64,000 nucleotides of DNA from Rhizophagus clarus. Lineage: Eukaryota > Glomeromycota > Glomeromycetes > Glomerales > Glomeraceae. Location: positions 310,001-374,000 of the forward strand of contig BLAL01000026.1 in the NCBI GenBank assembly GCA_015698045.1, in the 5' to 3' direction. Of this stretch, positions 60,043 through 64,000 are shown one piece after another; positions within the stretch are counted from its first letter, which is position 1, and the number at the start of each line of letters is the position of its first letter. The position numbers and the translations under genes were made by a program. The notes below the pieces were generated by a model, which had not been told where the DNA came from, searched no databases, and worked only from the letters and a program-made list of their open reading frames with translations.

Positions 60043-61560
60043 TAGAGTTGGTAAAGTCAGTCCTAGTCCAGTTTTAGTCCTAAGACTTGCAAGTTCTATC
60101 TGATGGACCTACAAACTAAGTCCATATATGATTAGTTCAGAACTTGTGTCCGACCAAGTCCGGTTCTGGACTAGATCCTAAGACTCAGTCCTAAACCAGT
60201 TTAACGTATAACATTTATCATAAATTCTGTATTAAAAATATCAAAATTTTTTTTTTCTATCGTTTTCCTTAAAATTAATACAAAAAACATCATAAAAATA
60301 AAAAAAAAACTTCAAAAAAATATACTAAACATTTTATTTGTATAAATGATGATCATATGTTAATATGTTATACAACGTAATACTAAATACTGCATTTAAC
60401 AAATAAAACATATTTGAATTACTTCAATCGAATTTGTTCACCAATATTATTCTCAATCCAACTTTTTGTACATAACGATGCTCTTGCAGTCTCTGGACAT
60501 AAACAATTTCAAACTTTGGTAATTGTATTTCCTGCAACAGAAAATGCTTGTTCACAGGCTACACTTGTGGATTGTATTGCTAAGTAGTCTTTTGCCATTA
60601 GTGAGAGTACCAGAAATTTAGTGGAGTGGGCTTGCCACCAAAGAAGCGCTTCCACGTTTTCATCACATGGCAAAGCTAGATATCTTTCTATTTTAGCAAA
60701 ATCAGGGCTAAGTGAGGGTGGCAGTGTTGTTTCAGCAGTTACTCCTATGCGACGTTTTTTTAGTTGACGAAAATATTCTCTTAATGATGTAGAAGGAAGG
60801 GAAGCTTGTGATTGTGGCTTTTGGGAAAGATAGAAGGAAAATTGTTCATGTAAAATGGCAATAGTATTTGTCGTTGGTTCACCTGATTCAAAAAGAAAAA
60901 TTTTATTCCGGGGGTCTAATATTGATGAGATAGTAGTATTATTATCAATAATTAACCAGTATTCTTTAAGTTTTTCATTTATTGAAGCAGCTAACATGTA
61001 TTGTCCGAATCCATCCTCCCTTTCCACACAATACTTTAGATGATCATGAATTTCATTAAAATAAAATTGAACATCAGCAATAGTTGGGTACAACGACCCT
61101 GAGAGGTTTTTTGTTACTCTTTCAAGGGGTTTTAAAATGATCACTGTTTCCTTTGATTAATAATTAAAAAGGATTTAATTTTGTAAGTAGTAATAACGAA
61201 AAAAAAAGAAACTTGTTATTAAAAAAAAATATTATTTCATTTTTACCTTTATCTTCGTCCATACTTCAACATCTGGCATTAATTCACGCACACTATCATG
61301 TTTGGCTGCAAGCATTTTCAATGCCGTTTCCATTCGCTGTAACTTACAAAGCATATAATAGGTGGAGTTCCACCTCGTTTTTATGTCTATTTCTGGCCGA
61401 AGGTACTCAAGTTTCTCTATAACACATAATTCACGTAATTCATCACATAATAAGACTGAATTTTTAATTTTTGACATTAGTTATCGCACTTCTACTATTT
61501 CTTGATCAACTATTTCCATTCCTTGCTTAACTGCACTGGTCAAAATCGATGCTAGCGGAT
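60043..61560 (-). mobile_element. hAT-type transposon, 3' portion
   Basis: The right end reads TAGAGTTGGTAAAGTC, a hAT-like terminus, followed inward by a 150-bp block (60060-60205) dense in TAGTCC, AAGTCC and their variants, the subterminal repeats expected for transposase binding. The transposase remnant follows on the minus strand. No matching inverted end was found upstream of 61560, so the 5' part is lost or lies beyond the palindromic block at 61555-61920. Confidence 0.78.
60419..61560 (-). pseudogene. hAT transposase, broken
   Basis: Two pieces joined by an in-frame GT-AG intron (61151-61246): 61247-61560 with SAVKQGMEIVDQEI, then LRPEIDIKTRWNSTYYML, the conserved TRWNSTY motif, and 60419-61150 with LKPLERVTKNLSGSLYPTI and the C-terminal dimerisation segment (WWQAHSTKFLVLSLMAKDYL, then STSVACEQAFSVAGN). 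This C-terminal helical region is the hAT family signature. Two stops lie in frame: TAA at 61481-61483 just after EIVEVR, and TGA at 60509-60511 after GNTITKV, beyond which the frame continues homologously for about 30 codons to 60419. The BED finger and first catalytic residues are missing. It is inactive. Confidence 0.85.
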
Positions 61561-61920
61561 ACATATCGGGTACCCGATATGTGTAATATATTTGTAGGAT
61601 ATGTGTATGATATTCGATAATAATACACATATCGGGTACCCGATATGTGTATTGTTTATGCAGAAATTCGGTGATACATATTACAGTTATCGCACAAGTA
61701 TTCACACATATCGGGTAGTTATAATATCGGGCACATATCATTTATTTACTGTATACCCGATATATTGTAATAAATATCGTATAAATATCGTATACCAATC
61801 ATACATTTATCAGATAGCACCGATAATTATTTTATAGCTGTCTGATATAGACATATTTTGGTACCCGATATGAACACGATAAAGTTCAAGTACATATACC
61901 GGGCAGTATAATATTTTTAA
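61561..61920. repeat. Cluster of palindromes built on TATCGGGTACCCGATA
   Basis: Perfect palindromes occur at 61561-61582 (22 bp, core ATATCGGGTACCCGATAT) and 61622-61653 (32 bp, same core with ACAC/GTGT arms). Half units, TATCGGGTA or TACCCGATAT, recur near 61707, 61726, 61752 and 61859, with a variant near 61896. The cluster directly breaks the hAT reading frame on its left. Confidence 0.85.
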
Positions 61921-63316
61921 TAATTCAGGCAAAAATTATAGAATTTATATTATAATTTGTAATTTATATATATTTTTTCAGATTAATTTATAATTTTAAC
62001 TCAAAATTTATTTTTAATTAAAAACAAAAAATATGAATTACAATCTATGTAAAATCAATACTACATTTATGTAAAATCAAATCTAAATTCAATAAATTGC
62101 GAATAAATCTATATTATATAAATCAATTATACTGTAAGTGGCATACTAACGAAATTAGATTTCACTTGTTCGCTTACTTATTTTCATTATATTCAAATTT
62201 GATCATTAAACGAAAGTAACATTATTAGTAACAGGTTGTTAGAAAAGGAACAATAATAAAAAAAGAATATTAGTAGAAGAAAAAGAAATAGTTAGTAGTA
62301 AAAAATGTTAGTAGGAAAGAAATAAAATAAATAAAAATTAGTAGAAGAAAATAATTAGTAGAAATTATAGAAGAAAGAAACAGTAGAAGAAAGAAAATAG
62401 AAAAATAATGTACAAGTACCCTACAACTTCATCCCTAGGTAGTCAAAAATCTCAGGTAGTTCCAGACCACAGCAAACATGAAAGATAACTATATATATAC
62501 AATAGCAATGAAGAAAAATATTAGATAGTGGAAACGTTAGTAAAATTTAAGAAAAGTAAATGATAGAAAATTCAGATATGTTAATAAGAGAAGTATTAGT
62601 AAAAGGAAGAAAGAAACGTTAGCAAGAGGACGTTAATAGAAAATATTTATAATCATATGAAAAGAGAAGTGTAGCGTTAATAAAAAATATACCTTATGTG
62701 TTCTTTTCCTGAATATAATAAAGAAAAAAATGTAAAAAAACGTCGTTAAAGAGAAGTGTAACATTAATAAAAAAATATACCTTGTGTGTTTTTACGTGTT
62801 AATTTGATAATATTGTAAAAAAAAGAAAGCGGTTACAGACTTACAGTAAGCGAAAAAATTAAAGAGAAAAAAGAAAAAAAAAATAAAATGACAATATAAA
62901 CAAATAATTAAATCATGTGATCATTAAATAATAAGTTGATTATAATTGGTCAACATTTGAACAGTTACACAAATTTTAAACAATATATTTTATCATATAG
63001 TACAGTATAATAACGAATGAAAGAATATAAAATATAGCAATAAAATTAATAAAAATTTTGCATTTTATGCATTTTACATATAATTCTGAAAAGGGTGTAC
63101 CGGTTATCTATATATTTTATTTATCATTTTTTGCTATGATAATATTATCATCGTTAATATCACGAATCTTACTTTCACCTTTTAGCGTACAATCTGCAAT
63201 AAAGAAGCAGAACTATTCTGGTCCGTAACCGTATCATGCGCAAAAATTTATTTTCTTGATCTTGTACGACTTAAAAATGAATTTCTTAAAATATTAATAC
63301 TAATCTTTTTTTTTAG
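61921..63316. other. AT- and purine-rich spacer
   Basis: At about 62220-62400 the plus strand is rich in A and G with repeated TTAGTAGAAGAAA-type units. A direct repeat (AAGAGAAGTGTA, then TTAATAAAAAATATACCTT) occurs at about 62660 and 62751. The last 150 bp are less AT-rich and may belong to the gene with exons at 63317. No complete gene was recognised. Confidence 0.5.
62655..62800. repeat. Direct repeat of about 46 bp, 91 bp apart
   Basis: Two copies, about 62660-62705 and 62751-62797, share AAGAGAAGTGTA(G/A)C(G/A)TTAATA-type sequence and ATATACCTT(A/G)TGTGT, with only a few transitions between them. Confidence 0.7.
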
Positions 63317-63650
63317 CAGCAAGTCATAGTGATCGTGGTGATCGTAGTGGTCGTGGTAGTCATAGAGGTCGTGGAGGTCGTAGTCGTAAAGGCGATGATG
63401 ATATCGACGATAGGTAAAATTTTATTAATCAAATTTAAATTATCACTTAAAATATTATTATTTTAATTTTTTTTTTATAAGTACGACATTATCCTTTCTG
63501 ACAGAGATGATGGCAACGACAATGAGCTTATAGATGACTTTGCGAAGCAGATAACATGTACATACACCTTTTTCAAAATTATATGTAAAATGCAAAAATG
63601 CAAAATTTTTATCAATTTGTATTGCTATTTTTTATTTTACAGATTATAAA
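63317..63650 (+). CDS. Partial gene: RG-rich exon followed by acidic exon
   Basis: An acceptor (TTTTTTTTAG) at 63316 opens an exon to 63413 that reads ASHSDRGDRSGRGSHRGRGG and then RSRKGDDDIDDR; a donor GTAAAA follows. A second exon from 63505 continues in frame with DDGNDNELIDDFAKQI. The Arg-Gly repeats suggest an RNA-binding, arginine-methylated type of protein, and the acidic part is a separate segment. The start codon and the true end were not found; the frame remains open to about 63650 but its last part looks like intron or UTR. It could equally be a fragment inside a repeat. I do not recognise the gene. Confidence 0.4.
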
Positions 63651-64000
63651 TATATCTTTTAATAAAATTCAAATTTTTCAGTTTATACTATACGATAAAA
63701 ATTTATTAGCGAAACGAGTGAAATAAAAAAATTGAAAATTTGCCGTATTAGGTACTTTTGAAAGTTAAAACAATGCCGATGGAAACCTAAAAGTGCTAAA
63801 AGTGAGGTATATATATATATATATTAGTTATAGGAATAACTAAAGTAAGTAATTAATAGTTAGTGTTGGCGAATAGAGTATTTGCTGACGAAGAATTTGC
63901 TGACGAAGGATAAAAGGCGACAAAGTATTGACTGATGATGAAATAATAAGATAGTGTATAGACAAGTAACGATACTCAGTCCCATACATATCTTAGGAGG
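63651..64000. other. Right edge of the window
   Basis: AT-rich with a short (TA) run near 63812 and a direct repeat TTTGCTGACGAAG at about 63880 and 63897. No gene was recognised. Confidence 0.5.

Noticed and set aside
1..64000. tRNA, rRNA or CRISPR array
   Set aside because: By eye I found no cloverleaf with a T-loop GTTCRA core in place, no rRNA core sequence and no regularly spaced repeats with unique spacers. A covariance-model scan would settle the tRNA question.
1..64000. A co-regulated or defence-like gene cluster
   Set aside because: Neighbouring genes belong to unrelated housekeeping pathways on mixed strands; there is no shared promoter layout or pathway that would suggest a system.

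Overview
The window looks like nuclear DNA of an early-diverging filamentous fungus, most probably an arbuscular mycorrhizal fungus close to Rhizophagus (Glomeromycotina). Reasons: very high A+T, genes split by many short GT-AG introns, a tyrosine-kinase-like gene with the N-terminal CxxC...WCxxC plus LEWIPY leader typical of that group's expanded kinases, and a large load of decayed transposons. The species assignment is inference; no search was run.

Genes sit in three islands. Island 1 (1-23.5 kb): the 3' end of ETF-beta (+); RPB9 (-) ending 8 bp from it; two unrecognised genes (-); TFIIA large subunit (-); ELP6 (+); an acylatable TKL kinase with degenerate catalytic motifs (-); queuosine salvage protein QNG1 (+); a 1213-residue polyQ protein with three HMG boxes (-); and a 499-residue aldehyde dehydrogenase (+). 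Island 2 (44.96-46.5 kb) holds UBE2S, the APC/C chain-elongating E2. Island 3 (50.15-52.9 kb) holds the PP2A scaffold subunit A. I rebuilt each multi-exon gene from splice signals and frame; every model closes in frame from ATG to stop. A last, partial RG-rich exon pair lies near 63.3-63.6 kb.

Between the islands are gene-poor, AT-rich stretches built from transposons. Several insertions can be dated relative to one another because a second copy preserves the empty site: a 943-bp TA-flanked element inside a 771-bp-type TA element (28.0-29.75 kb, empty copy at 53.8-54.55 kb), and a 495-bp TA-flanked element inside one arm of a long inverted repeat (30.8-32.7 kb). Five poly(A)-tailed retroelement insertions carry matching 14-20 bp target duplications, and two of them keep an RNase H region. 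A hAT-type transposase remnant with in-frame stops lies at 60.0-61.6 kb beside a cluster of palindromes. Comparing copies shows almost only C-to-T and G-to-A changes, which suggests methylation decay or a RIP-like process.

The genes are housekeeping functions (transcription, tRNA modification through both ELP6 and QNG1, cell-cycle ubiquitination, phosphatase scaffolding) and do not form a co-regulated cluster. I found no new multi-gene system. The most interesting points are the nested transposons with internal empty-site controls, the putative membrane-tethered pseudokinase, the triple-HMG protein and several extreme splice structures.
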